Source: Bryocella elongata | Lineage (GTDB): Bacteria; Acidobacteriota; Terriglobia; Terriglobales; Acidobacteriaceae | DNA length: 64,000 bases | Reading direction: 5' to 3' | NCBI RefSeq assembly: GCF_900108185.1 | Contig: NZ_FNVA01000001.1 | Coordinates: 1,054,001-1,118,000, forward strand | Shown here: piece after piece, positions 17,689 through 27,242 of the stretch | Numbering within the stretch: the stretch's first letter is position 1 | How the letters are laid out: every line of letters begins with the position of its first letter | Notes under the pieces: model-generated | The model's database searches: none | Told to the model about the DNA's origin: nothing | The model's input: the letters and a program-made list of their open reading frames with translations, nothing else | Program-made: the position numbers and the translations under genes

Positions 17689-19982
17689 CTCCGCGTATCC
17701 TCCACGAGCCGTCCTGCACCTTCACGCAGCGTGTAGCGACGGTCCACCGCGACGCTGCGTATCGCATCCACAATACCCGAGGTGGGCCACGTCACGCGCA
17801 CTGAAGTAACGCGTGTAGCTTTGCCTACACCGATGTGCTGTTCCAGCGGGTTTCCACCGAAGCTGGAACCAAAGCCTACTGTCCTGAAGATGTGCCGCGT
17901 CTTGCCATCGGAGCCCGTTACGGCGACGTCGATTCTCGCCCCAAACGCTGCACGATTGCTCCTCACGCCGGAGAGCCGCAGCGTGATCCAGTGGTTTCCA
18001 TTGCCGGGGTTCTTGTAGAGCGCGCTTTGGAAAGTGTCTCCCGGCTGTGCCCCACCCATCTCTTCAAAGACGTCCTCAAAGCCGGACCGGTGAAGATCCG
18101 CGAACGCGATGCCGTGTCCCTTTTGCAGGTGCCCAAAGTCGCCGGCCGTCGTTACATCCTGAAAGCTACGACCGAGAGAGTTGCGGAACATGCGGTTCGG
18201 CAGAAGCGCCTGGTATGTGGAGTCGCCGGTGCCGAGGTAGATATCCAGCCAGCCATCATTGTCCAGGTCCCCAAAGTTCGCACCCATCGTCAGGATGGCT
18301 CGATCGAGATGGACGTCTGCCGTAACGTCCTGGAAGGTACCGTCATGCATGTTGCTATACAACCTGGGCTTCTCTGCCTTGACGGGCTTACCCATCTCGA
18401 ACGCACCGACGTCTCCCGAGGCGTTAAGCGAATATCCCGCCACAAAGATGTCGGGCCAGCCATCATTGTCGAAGTCGAAGAACCACGTCGCAAAGCTGTT
18501 GGACTGTTTGTCCACACCGGCCTCGTGAGCCACATCGGTAAAGCGCCATCCCTTGCCAGGGTCCCCGGGATCGCGCGGCCCATCATTGCGGAAAAGGTGG
18601 TTGTGCCCATTCATCACCGACACGTACAGATCCGGCCGCCCATCGTTGTTATAGTCGCCCCACGCCACGCCTTTGACAAATCCGAGGTCGCCAAGGCCAC
18701 TCTGTTGTGCGCACTCGGTGAACGTGCCGTCGTGATTATTGTGGAATAGTAGAGATCGGTGGCGGTCGCCTTCGCTCGACTCATAACCGACCATGATGTC
18801 CAGCCAGCCGTCGCCGTCGTAGTCGGCCCAAGCTGCCGTCTGTGTGGGGCCCTCGACCAGAAGGCCAGCCCGCTCGGTCACGTCATCGAAGGTGCCATTG
18901 CCGTTGTTGCGCAACAGCGACATCGGATACGCGCCCTGCCTACCCCACCAACCACCCCGCAACACGAGAACGTCCGGATGCCCATCGTTGTTGTAGTCGG
19001 TCAGCACAAGGTTCAGGCCGCCGGTCTCTCCCATAAGGCCAGAGCGCCGCGTGACGTCTCGAAACGTTCCATCGCCATTGTTGTGAAACAACCGCATCTG
19101 ATCGTTGGGCCCGGACGACGAGATCATCACATCCAGCAGGCCGTCTCCATCGAAGTCCTCCACCAGTACACCGCCTGCGTGCCCTGTCACATCGAGCCCC
19201 TCCGACGCGGCGAGCTGTGGGAACTCTGGCAGCTTGGCTTCAGGCGCAAACAGACTCTCGGGGATCAACCACTGCGCCGGAACGCTACTGGGATAGTGGC
19301 CGAGCTGCATGTAGGCCACGTTCAACAACCACCGCGACTCCGTGTCGGCAGGGTCTCGCTCGAGAAGCAGCGAAAGCTCGCGAACAGCTCCTTCTGCACC
19401 CCGCGTGTTCTGGTGGACCGCGTCCGAGCGCAGGGGAAAGAGGCAAGCTCGAGAGGTTGAGCTCATCGCGCAGTTCTCCTGCTCTCCGAGCCGGAGATAC
19501 GCGAGGGCCAGCCAGCGCCCATGTTCCTTAACGTCCGAAGGGGGCATCGACGCCCCTGCGCGTTGCCAACGCCGCCGCACCTCTTCCAGTTGACGCACAG
19601 CGCCCTCGCTATCCCCGGCATAGAGCATCTCGCGAGCAAGCTGCTCCCGCACCGTCGTGTCGTCGTGAAGAGATAGTTTCTGCGTCGCGAGTACTTGCGA
19701 GTAATAGCGAACACGAACATCGGGCTTATTGGGGTCGACCTTCCAGTCGGTAGCCGCAAAATCTGCGCGTAGCCTCTCGGCCATTCGCTTCGTGCTCTCC
19801 GCCTGGTAGATGGGCTCGCTATCCGCTCCCGGAGCCGGGCTCGAGACGCTGCCGATCGCAGGAGACGACGGCATCACACCGGCCCCATGCGTCATCTTCA
19901 TCCCTGGGTCTTGCGACAAGGCAGACGCGCCGCCAAGGACGATGTGTGCAACGACTAGAGACCAGGTGCGTGCTCGAACCAT
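17685..19982 (-). CDS. CRTAC1-family FG-GAP/ASPIC-UnbV protein with N-terminal helical (TPR-like) region (copy 3)
   Basis: This 765-residue exported protein has a signal peptide ending near GGASALSQ. A helical region of about 170 residues follows (LAREMLYAGDSEGAVRQLEEVRRRW, with LALAYLRLGEQENCA), which looks like degenerate TPRs. After that come FG-GAP loops (DFDGDGLLDVM, DYNNDGHPDVL, DFDNDGWPDIF, DLDNDGWLDIY) and a C-terminal ASPIC/UnbV domain (NRAAFGARIDV). The helical front distinguishes it from the two downstream copies and may dock with the TPR protein encoded immediately upstream. It overlaps copy 2 by four bases and follows the TPR gene by about 9 bases. Confidence 0.87.
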   Translation of the reverse strand: MVRARTWSLVVAHIVLGGASALSQDPGMKMTHGAGVMPSSPAIGSVSSPAPGADSEPIYQAESTKRMAERLRADFAATDWKVDPNKPDVRVRYYSQVLATQKLSLHDDTTVREQLAREMLYAGDSEGAVRQLEEVRRRWQRAGASMPPSDVKEHGRWLALAYLRLGEQENCAMSSTSRACLFPLRSDAVHQNTRGAEGAVRELSLLLERDPADTESRWLLNVAYMQLGHYPSSVPAQWLIPESLFAPEAKLPEFPQLAASEGLDVTGHAGGVLVEDFDGDGLLDVMISSSGPNDQMRLFHNNGDGTFRDVTRRSGLMGETGGLNLVLTDYNNDGHPDVLVLRGGWWGRQGAYPMSLLRNNGNGTFDDVTERAGLLVEGPTQTAAWADYDGDGWLDIMVGYESSEGDRHRSLLFHNNHDGTFTECAQQSGLGDLGFVKGVAWGDYNNDGRPDLYVSVMNGHNHLFRNDGPRDPGDPGKGWRFTDVAHEAGVDKQSNSFATWFFDFDNDGWPDIFVAGYSLNASGDVGAFEMGKPVKAEKPRLYSNMHDGTFQDVTADVHLDRAILTMGANFGDLDNDGWLDIYLGTGDSTYQALLPNRMFRNSLGRSFQDVTTAGDFGHLQKGHGIAFADLHRSGFEDVFEEMGGAQPGDTFQSALYKNPGNGNHWITLRLSGVRSNRAAFGARIDVAVTGSDGKTRHIFRTVGFGSSFGGNPLEQHIGVGKATRVTSVRVTWPTSGIVDAIRSVAVDRRYTLREGAGRLVEDTRR

Positions 19983-19991
19983 CCCCGTGCC

Positions 19992-21062
19992 TTAGTGCGC
20001 AGTTTGAAGCTGCGGTTCAGTAGCCCGCTGTAGCTTCTCGCCGAGTGCCGTCTCGCTGCGCGCCTGCTCCGTACGGCCCAGGGCACGGTACGCTTGTCCC
20101 AGCAGGTTATGCGTCATGTAGTTCGCAGGATCCATCTGCGCAGCATGCTGGAGATAGGACGCCGCACTCGCAGCATCGTTCTTCTTCAACATCGTCTTGC
20201 CCAGCAGGATGAACGGCCCGGTGGCATTCGGCTCCAGCAGTACAGCCTCCTGCAGGCTGCGTTGTGCTTCGTCATACCGGCCAGCACGATTGTAAGCGTC
20301 CCCAAGGCGATCATAGGTACTTCCCTCCAACGGACTCCGCTGACGTTCCAGCTCGAACTCGCGAATGGCGTCATCGATGCGTCCCTGCGCGAGGGCGATC
20401 TCCCCGATCAGCCCATGCGCTCCGGGAAGCGCCGCGTCGAGGCTTACAGCCTTCTGTGCGAACTCCAGGGCCACCGGAACAAACTCGCGGCGAAGCAACA
20501 TGCGCGCGGCAAGAAGATAAGCTTGCGGGCCGTCAGGCGCAAATCCAAACTGCGTGGCGAAGGCGTGGCGTGCATCGTCATAGCGACGCGTATCCACATA
20601 GCAGAGGGCCAATGCGTAGTTGGGATCTGCCTTACGAAGATTCCCACCTTGATTGTTCTTTGCTGCGGCTTCCAGCAAAGGAATCGCATCCGCAGGACGC
20701 CCGAGTTTCACCAGCACCAGCCCCCGCATCTCGGTGGCTTCCTGGTTGCCGGGCTGCTCTTTCAGCGCAGTCGCGAACTCTTTGTCAGCAGACGGAAGAT
20801 CGGCCTTGGCGAAGTCAGCGAGCCCCGCAAGCAGCGCGAGCCCATCGTGAGGCTTGCCATCAGCACGAAGCGCGTCAATCTGCGCCAGCGCCTCAGCTGC
20901 GCGCCCATTGTCGATCATCTTCCTGAGCGCTGCTGCCGATGGCGCCGAAGCAGCCTCGGCGGTCGATGGGGACTGCGCGGTCAGATTTGTTGCCAACGTC
21001 CCTAAGAACAAAATTCCGGCCGCGCATAGGCTCGCGGTGCCGATCAAAGAGTGCCTCTTCAT
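19992..21062 (-). CDS. secreted TPR protein heading the CRTAC1 operon
   Basis: This exported protein of about 356 residues is made of tetratricopeptide repeats, which act as a protein-docking scaffold. I chose the ATG at 21062 (MKRHSLIGTASL), which gives a clean signal peptide ending near NLTAQS. ATGs at 21074 and 21077 are also possible. At least seven helix-turn-helix repeats can be seen, for example LRKADPNYALALCYVDTRRY and GSTYDRLGDAYNRAGRYDEA. It is the first gene of the unit that continues into three CRTAC1 proteins, and a terminator separates it from the receptor gene upstream. A secreted scaffold for the propeller proteins is an inference. Confidence 0.87.
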   Translation of the reverse strand: MKRHSLIGTASLCAAGILFLGTLATNLTAQSPSTAEAASAPSAAALRKMIDNGRAAEALAQIDALRADGKPHDGLALLAGLADFAKADLPSADKEFATALKEQPGNQEATEMRGLVLVKLGRPADAIPLLEAAAKNNQGGNLRKADPNYALALCYVDTRRYDDARHAFATQFGFAPDGPQAYLLAARMLLRREFVPVALEFAQKAVSLDAALPGAHGLIGEIALAQGRIDDAIREFELERQRSPLEGSTYDRLGDAYNRAGRYDEAQRSLQEAVLLEPNATGPFILLGKTMLKKNDAASAASYLQHAAQMDPANYMTHNLLGQAYRALGRTEQARSETALGEKLQRATEPQLQTAH

Positions 21063-21116
21063 GAACCCGATCATCAACTCAATCGCAAGGGCGATGCAAT
21101 GGCCAATTTGGCCTGA

Positions 21117-21155
21117 AGAAAAATGCGGCGGGAGGGGATGTCATCCCCGCCCACC
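21117..21155 (-). terminator. terminator/attenuator between receptor gene and TPR-CRTAC1 operon
   Basis: On the minus strand, a GC-rich stem built around ggggatg/catcccc, with flanking G/C pairing, is followed by ATTTTTCTT. It sits between the receptor stop and the TPR start. Partial read-through would give lower expression of the distal genes. Confidence 0.65.
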
Positions 21156-21178
21156 GAAGGGAGGTAAATGCTAGTGAG

Positions 21179-24100
21179 TTAGAACGCCAGGTGCAGGGTG
21201 AACTGCAACTGACGTGGATTGGTTGTACCGCTCAAGCTGGACGGATAGGAACCGCTGCCGATGCCTCCTCCGCTCTGTACCGAGCCGGCCGGGGTGCCAT
21301 AGTTGATGTGGTTGAATGCGTTGAAAGCATCCATACGGAATTGCGCCGTGTAACGCTCGTGGAAGGTCACGTTCTTCATCAGCGACATATCGGAGTTGAA
21401 GAAGTGCGGTCCCCAGGCAGTATTGCGGCCGACGTTGCCGATGGTATCCAGACCCGGCGCCGTGAACGCACCACCCAGCCCCGGAGCAGTAAAGTACTTT
21501 GCTCCGTTGCCAAATCCGGTGAGTCCGGTCTTCAGACTTCCCGCATTTCCGTTGACCTGGCAAGGTGCGTCACCAGGAACCTGGTTAGCACACGAGTCAT
21601 AGCTCAACGTGAATGGCAAACCGCTTTGATAGACAAACACCGGGCTGATCTCCCAACCGCCAACGATGTAGTTCACCACACCGCCCTGGTTGAGAAGCAT
21701 CTGGTTCTTGCCAAACGGCAGGTGCCAAAGGCCGTAGCCCGTGAAGGCGTTACGGCGGATAGCTTGATCGTTGCCGATGATGGCTTGCTTGTTCCAGGTT
21801 GCGAAGCCGCTCGCGTTATCGGTGCCGACCTGGTACGCATAGTTGCCATTGATACTCAGGCCCTTGGTGTAATTCTTGGTCACCTTGAGCTGGAGTGCGT
21901 TGTAGTGGGTGTCCTGATCATCACCGTAGTAGCTGATGCCCTGGGTCCAGTTGCAGGCGCCGGAACCGCAGGCGGGCAGGTTGCCGTTGGTGTAGCGCTG
22001 CAGCAGGGTCGTGTTGGAGGTTGCGCCCGTCGAGCCTACTGCGTTCGCAGTGAGGCAACCTGAGGTACCCGCCAGGCAGCTTCCGCCCGCAGGATCGTAA
22101 TGAAGCGCCTGGTTGGTAGTCACGTTGAAGGATGCCGGAAGAGCTATGGCAGCTTCGTTCGGGTTTGTATTGTTGCCATCCCCGTCGCTCAATGTATGCG
22201 AGCCCTTGTTGCCGACGTACGCCACCTCGATCGAAAGGCTCGGAGTGAGCGAACGCTGCACGGCGAAGTTCCACGCATCCAGCGTCGGAAGCCGTTCCGT
22301 GAAGGGGCGAGCCTTGACACTCACCGATTGACCGATGGTCGTTGCGGGATTCGCTCCAGGAATCGATGCTGTAATTGCGATCTGACCGCTCGAGTTTGCT
22401 GCGGGCGGAGTGAAGTTGGAAAGCGGGCTGCTGGCATTGGGATACGCTGTACCTGTTCCACCAACGCCAGGGCTGCTCAGGTTGAAGGCATAGCTGGTGT
22501 TACCACCCACGGCATTCAGCGACTGATTGGCCAGCACCGGGATGTTCTGCGTCACAACGTGTCCGAACTCTGAACCGAAGACTCCGAGATCGAAGCTTCG
22601 TCCATAGCCGGCGCGGATCACCGTCTTTGAATCGAGCTGGTACGCCGCACCGAGACGCGGGTTCCAGGTGTTCTTGGCCGAAGCTACGCCCATGTTCAGC
22701 GGAACTCCGCCTACACCGGCGACGTTGATGAAGCCAGTCTGCAGGTTGAGCAGCGCGCCATTCCCTGCACCATTCACGCGCTCCGCAGCGTAGTACTCAT
22801 AACGCGTTCCGAGATTCAACGTCAGCTTGGGTGTAACGCGCCACGTATCCTGCCCGTAGAAGAAGTCTCGTGGCTGGAATTCCTTCGCATTGGTCGAGGT
22901 GCTGGTGTAGCGGTTAAAGGACGTGACGTCGCCAGTGATGAAGCTGGCGAAGCCGAGGCCGCCAACAGAACCGTTGGATGTTGGACCGTTGCCGAAGTTG
23001 TTCACACCGGTACGATCCGAATCGCTCGGTACGCGCAGGTTGCGGGCATAGCGGAGATCGACACCAAACTTCACCGAGTGGTTGCCAATCGTCTTCGTCC
23101 AGTTATTGACGATCTGGAACTGATCCTCTTTCTCCTTCAGAGGGCAGTTGCAGTGATTCATGTTGAGGCCCGAACCGAACTGCGGCCCCTGGTTCTGGGT
23201 CGTGGACGCAGCGCTGCTCAGGTTCGTCTGGTTCGTGTCTGCAATCTGAATATCCGGCGTGCCGAAGTCCGTTCCGATCGCGAGGCTCGAGCCGGTTCCG
23301 CTGACGTTCTCACCCAGGAAGGGGAGGTTGGTGTTACCCGGATCATTCTTGTGCGTGATGATGTTGTAGCGGAAATATCCAAGTCGGATATCAGTAACCA
23401 GCTTGGAGTTGATGACGACGTCCGTGCCCAGCGCCAGTGAATCGTTCGCGCCGTTAGAGACACCACCGAAGCCGGCGATACCCAGGCCAGGACCACCGGC
23501 CGCGCCGAAGAGGCTAGCGCCGCTGAGAGTATCCGTGAAGCGGCTGAAGCGACCAAAGATATGAACTCTCTGGTTCAGCGTTGCGTCCCCACGAACATCC
23601 CACTGGTTGCTGTTGAAGATGCCGGTTCCGCTGCCTACGTAGTTGTTTCGCAGCCCAGCACCGTTGATGCCCGTCGAGTTCGGAGTCTTCCCGTTCGCGA
23701 GAAGCAGCTTGAAGAGGTTCACAGCCTGCGGCGAAAGCTGGCTGAGAGGAATGATGTTGTTCGTGTACGCCACCGGCGTGCCACTGGCATTGTTGTACAG
23801 CTGGTGGTTGCCCTCAGCGTTGGTGGCGTTCAGGTACTGGCTGAAGTCGCATCCCGGTTGGCCGTTCGACGCATTGGATGCGCCTGTGCAGCTCTGGAGT
23901 GCGAGCAACGTCGGAACGGTGCCGATACCTGTACCGGCAGACTTCTGTCGCACGCCCTGGTAGTCACCGAAGAAGAAGATCTTGTCCCGCAGGATCGGAC
24001 CACCGATTGAACCACCAAACTGGTTCTTAAGACCGGTCCCGTACGGAATCTTCTGGTTCGTGGAAGTGTTGTAACCCGTGAACGGGTCGCGCGCCAGGTT

Positions 24101-24913
24101 GGCATTCGACTCGCGATTATCGAAGAGCGTTCCATGAAACACATTGGTGCCCGACTTCGTCTGCACCGTTTCTACCGAGGCGACGGCCTTGCCAAACTCA
24201 GCGTCGAAGTTCTGGGTAGCCAGCTTCGCTTCTGACATGGACTCCGAGTTTGGGTTGATGACGATGATTCCCAGGATTGCATCCTGGTTATCAGTGCCGT
24301 CCAGCGTGTAGTTCACACCGCCGAACGCCTGACCGTCGATCTGGATCTGCTTGGAGCCTTGCGGATTCTCAGACGCCGCATGAGCCCATCCCAACTGCAC
24401 CGCACCCGGAAGCAGAAGCTGCAGGTTGGCGAAGTTGTGATCTGGAATTGGCAGCTCAGTCAGTTCTTGTGCGTTGAAGTTCGTCGCTACATCCGCACGA
24501 TCGGTCTTCAACTGGGGTACCGCATCGGCCTCCACCGTTACGGTTTCGTTCGTCGTACCGACAGGAAGGATCGCGGAAACGGTGTTGGTTCCGTCAGCAA
24601 AGATCTGCAGACCCTTTTGTTCGTAGCCTTTGAAGCCAGCTGCTCCGACTTTGACGTCGTACGTGTCGGGGATAAGGTGAGATACCACGAACTCACCGGA
24701 CGCGTTGGTCGTCATCGTCACGGTGGTTCCCTTGGCTTCGTCCGTAACAGTAATCGACGCGTTCGGGACTGCTGCCCCGGTCGCGTCGGTCACTGTTCCC
24801 TGGATCTGACCATAGACGGCTTGTGCGTGTGCGTACGAACCGGTAGCCCCGGTGATCGTCGAAAACGCCATCGCTGCAGGTACGCAGAGATTCCGTACCC
24901 AATTCTTTGCCAT
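21179..24913 (-). CDS. Oar-like TonB-dependent outer-membrane receptor
   Basis: This receptor has about 1244 residues. I set the start at the ATG at 24913 because AGGAGGAG lies 5 bases upstream and a signal peptide (ending near GSYAHAQ) follows directly. The frame is open for another 100 codons upstream without a comparable site. After the signal come a carboxypeptidase-regulatory domain (GTVTDATGAAVPNASITVTD), a plug (LTELPIPDHNFANLQLLLPG) and a long beta-barrel ending in LHLAF with the terminal Phe. It is upstream of the TPR-CRTAC1 operon on the same strand and divergent from the GH13 gene. Import of an oligosaccharide released by that enzyme is possible but only inferred from position. Confidence 0.92.
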   Translation of the reverse strand: MAKNWVRNLCVPAAMAFSTITGATGSYAHAQAVYGQIQGTVTDATGAAVPNASITVTDEAKGTTVTMTTNASGEFVVSHLIPDTYDVKVGAAGFKGYEQKGLQIFADGTNTVSAILPVGTTNETVTVEADAVPQLKTDRADVATNFNAQELTELPIPDHNFANLQLLLPGAVQLGWAHAASENPQGSKQIQIDGQAFGGVNYTLDGTDNQDAILGIIVINPNSESMSEAKLATQNFDAEFGKAVASVETVQTKSGTNVFHGTLFDNRESNANLARDPFTGYNTSTNQKIPYGTGLKNQFGGSIGGPILRDKIFFFGDYQGVRQKSAGTGIGTVPTLLALQSCTGASNASNGQPGCDFSQYLNATNAEGNHQLYNNASGTPVAYTNNIIPLSQLSPQAVNLFKLLLANGKTPNSTGINGAGLRNNYVGSGTGIFNSNQWDVRGDATLNQRVHIFGRFSRFTDTLSGASLFGAAGGPGLGIAGFGGVSNGANDSLALGTDVVINSKLVTDIRLGYFRYNIITHKNDPGNTNLPFLGENVSGTGSSLAIGTDFGTPDIQIADTNQTNLSSAASTTQNQGPQFGSGLNMNHCNCPLKEKEDQFQIVNNWTKTIGNHSVKFGVDLRYARNLRVPSDSDRTGVNNFGNGPTSNGSVGGLGFASFITGDVTSFNRYTSTSTNAKEFQPRDFFYGQDTWRVTPKLTLNLGTRYEYYAAERVNGAGNGALLNLQTGFINVAGVGGVPLNMGVASAKNTWNPRLGAAYQLDSKTVIRAGYGRSFDLGVFGSEFGHVVTQNIPVLANQSLNAVGGNTSYAFNLSSPGVGGTGTAYPNASSPLSNFTPPAANSSGQIAITASIPGANPATTIGQSVSVKARPFTERLPTLDAWNFAVQRSLTPSLSIEVAYVGNKGSHTLSDGDGNNTNPNEAAIALPASFNVTTNQALHYDPAGGSCLAGTSGCLTANAVGSTGATSNTTLLQRYTNGNLPACGSGACNWTQGISYYGDDQDTHYNALQLKVTKNYTKGLSINGNYAYQVGTDNASGFATWNKQAIIGNDQAIRRNAFTGYGLWHLPFGKNQMLLNQGGVVNYIVGGWEISPVFVYQSGLPFTLSYDSCANQVPGDAPCQVNGNAGSLKTGLTGFGNGAKYFTAPGLGGAFTAPGLDTIGNVGRNTAWGPHFFNSDMSLMKNVTFHERYTAQFRMDAFNAFNHINYGTPAGSVQSGGGIGSGSYPSSLSGTTNPRQLQFTLHLAF

Positions 24914-25348
24914 GCCACTCCTCCTGAAAAACGCTTCATGCATCAGCCCTGTCCTGCCTCCTGTGAATGGCTCCCGGATACCGGGCCCTGCGTGTACCGA
25001 CGTGTCGGCCATAGCAGTGGAAGAGACAGCTATAAGACAGATTTCGAAGCGACCGCAACGATAAGTGCAGGGGACTTTCGATGTCAATGTGCATTCTTGA
25101 TTTCTTTCCCAGGTTTCCCACACAACGGTTTGCCTAAAGGTTATTCCCGAGCCGTATTGGGACACGGCCTGTTCGGCGGCGCGGATAGACCACCCGCAAA
25201 TGCTGTCAAACACCTCAATTCAGCAGCTCAAAGTTTGTCGTGAAGCGAATATCGCACCTTCTTCTTGCTAACTTTGTCATGTCATTTTGGCGGCGACCAC
25301 ACTGCACCGATCTTGGTATAGTGTTCGCCGGAGTCCGGAGGTTTTGTT
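24914..25348. promoter_or_regulatory. divergent promoter region, no gene
   Basis: This 435-base stretch lies between the divergent receptor and GH13 genes. Reading frames cross it, but none has a ribosome site or codon bias that supports a gene. Near the GH13 side, tatagt (about 25317-25322) could be a -10 box, but no good -35 lies 16-18 bases before it. The region is visibly more AT-rich around 25240-25300. No operator palindrome stands out. Confidence 0.4.
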
Positions 25349-27166
25349 TTGATTCGTCTTAGCCGTTTTCACAGGGCTGCATTGCCCTATGTGTTCGCCG
25401 GTTTCACCGTTGTCACCCTTGCCCTGGCTGCCCCGAGCCCCGCATCAGCCCAGGCGAGCGCCGATCCATGGTGGAAGCACGCGCTCGTCGATGAGCTCTA
25501 TCCGCGTTCCTTCCAGGACTCAAACGGCGACGGCGTCGGCGACCTGAACGGCATCACCCAGCGACTGGACTACCTGCAGAAGCTCGGCGTGGACGCTATC
25601 TGGATCGCTCCGATGTACCCTTCGCCCCAGGTCGACTTCGGCTATGACATCTCGGATTACGAGAATGTTGATCCGCAATACGGGTCCCTCGCCGACATGC
25701 AGCGGCTCATCGACGATGCCCAGAAGCACCACATCCATGTGCTGCTCGACATGGTGCTCAACCACACTTCTGACAAGCACAAGTGGTTTATCGAAAGCGC
25801 GGCATCCCGCACCAACCCCAAGCAGGACTGGTATGTGTGGAGCGACGGCATCAAGGCTGATTCCCCAGGCGTAACGGCCTACCAGAAGCGCTACGAACAC
25901 GAGGGCATGGTACCGCCCAACAACTGGACCTCTCTGTTCGGCGGTTCGGCCTGGGAGTGGGTGCCGGCCCGAAAGCAGTTCTACTATCACAAGTTCTACA
26001 AGCAGCAGCCCGACCTGAATTGGCGCAACCCTGCTGTCGAGAAAGCCTGCTTCGGCGCGATGAAGTTCTGGCTGGATAGAGGAGTAGCGGGCTTTCGCCT
26101 GGATGCCATCCCGACTCTCTTTGAAGATCCTCAGCTACGTAACGAACCCGAGCTTGGCGGCACCAATGCTCAGGGCGACCCGAACCTCAACGACATGTAT
26201 ACCAACATGCTCCCCGAGGTTCACGACGTGCAGCGCAGAATGCGCAAACTGGTGGACTCCTATCCGGGAAATCGCGTACTCATCGGAGAGACCTATCTGC
26301 CCGATACGCAGGAGCTGATGAAGTGGTACGGTGCCAGTCAGGATGAGCTTCAGCTCCCGATGGATATGCTGGTGGGCTTCCATACTGAAGGCGGCGGCCC
26401 TAGCTCACCAAACGTCAAGCTCGATATCAACCACTTCAGGAAGTACCTGACCGAGATGGAGACCCAGCTCGGCCCCAACTGGCCCCTCTTGGTCTTCGAC
26501 AATCACGACAACGAACGGAGCTGGAATCGCTTTGGCGATGGTGTGCATAACGCTGCGATTGCGAAGATCATCGCTACCACTCTGCTCACGACTCGCGCCA
26601 CGGCACTCATGTACTACGGCGAAGAGCTGGGAATGACCACGGAGACGCCCACACGCAAGGAAGATGTGAAGGACCCGATCGGCATTACCGGCTGGCCCAA
26701 GGAGAAGGGTCGCGACGGTGAGCGCACACCGATGCAGTGGACTCCAGGGCCGCAGGCTGGGTTCAGCACCAATCCGCACACCTGGCTGCCTCTCGCGCCC
26801 AACTACAAGACGGTCAACGTTGAGGTCGAGTCGAAGGAGCCCAATTCGCAGCTGACATGGTTCGAAAAGCTCTCGATGCTCCGTCGCGAGAACGCCTCTC
26901 TTCATGCGGGTTCGGAGACCATGCTCGACTCCGGCAATGAACATGTCCTCTCGTGGGTTCGTTCCGCGCCGGGATCGAAATCTGTGGTCTTGGCGATGAA
27001 CTTCTCCGCGGAACCACAGACTGTCACGTTGGATGTCAGCAAGGCTGGAGCAATGGGATCCGGTGCCAGGACGCTGGCCACCGACGATAGCAAACTCGAG
27101 GGCACGCATTCGCTCAAGAGCATCACGCTTGCCCCGTTCGCAAGCTACGTTGCTGAGATCGAGTAA
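25349..27166 (+). CDS. secreted GH13 alpha-glucosidase/alpha-amylase family enzyme
   Basis: This 605-residue glycoside hydrolase is predicted to cleave alpha-glucosidic bonds in the periplasm. The TTG start has GGAGG about 7 bases before it. A signal peptide ends near ASPASAQA. The four GH13 regions are present: LLDMVLNHTSD; GFRLDAIP with nucleophile D252; LIGETYLP with acid/base E314; and VFDNHDN with stabiliser D387. The N-terminal DSNGDGVGDLNGI and the length match oligo-1,6-glucosidase/alpha-glucosidase/trehalose-synthase-like members rather than endo-amylases. It is followed by a terminator and converges on another glycosidase gene. Exact specificity cannot be fixed from the motifs. Confidence 0.93.
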   Translation: MIRLSRFHRAALPYVFAGFTVVTLALAAPSPASAQASADPWWKHALVDELYPRSFQDSNGDGVGDLNGITQRLDYLQKLGVDAIWIAPMYPSPQVDFGYDISDYENVDPQYGSLADMQRLIDDAQKHHIHVLLDMVLNHTSDKHKWFIESAASRTNPKQDWYVWSDGIKADSPGVTAYQKRYEHEGMVPPNNWTSLFGGSAWEWVPARKQFYYHKFYKQQPDLNWRNPAVEKACFGAMKFWLDRGVAGFRLDAIPTLFEDPQLRNEPELGGTNAQGDPNLNDMYTNMLPEVHDVQRRMRKLVDSYPGNRVLIGETYLPDTQELMKWYGASQDELQLPMDMLVGFHTEGGGPSSPNVKLDINHFRKYLTEMETQLGPNWPLLVFDNHDNERSWNRFGDGVHNAAIAKIIATTLLTTRATALMYYGEELGMTTETPTRKEDVKDPIGITGWPKEKGRDGERTPMQWTPGPQAGFSTNPHTWLPLAPNYKTVNVEVESKEPNSQLTWFEKLSMLRRENASLHAGSETMLDSGNEHVLSWVRSAPGSKSVVLAMNFSAEPQTVTLDVSKAGAMGSGARTLATDDSKLEGTHSLKSITLAPFASYVAEIE

Positions 27167-27208
27167 CGCGGCAGCCCTGAACCAGTACAAAGAACCGGTA
27201 CCGTTCTA

Positions 27209-27240
27209 TCCCCCGCAAGCAACATCGCGGGGGATTTTCT
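27209..27240. terminator. rho-independent terminator after the GH13 gene
   Basis: The stem tcccccgc (27209-27216) pairs with gcggggga (27227-27234) and is followed by TTTT. It lies between the convergent GH13 and six-hairpin glycosidase genes. Confidence 0.8.
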
Positions 27241-27242
27241 TG

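Noticed and set aside
14066..19982. Tandem DNA repeats in the CRTAC1 genes as a possible CRISPR or satellite
   Set aside because: The repeats are degenerate, in frame and encode FG-GAP loops. They are protein repeats, not a CRISPR array.
24914..25213. An N-terminal extension of 100 codons on the second receptor
   Set aside because: A strong AGGAGGAG site and a clean signal peptide occur at 24913. The upstream codons show no export signal.
24359..25243. A 294-codon plus-strand frame overlapping the receptor N-terminus and the divergent promoter
   Set aside because: It has Arg/Cys-rich composition, no family pattern, and overlaps a well-supported receptor start.
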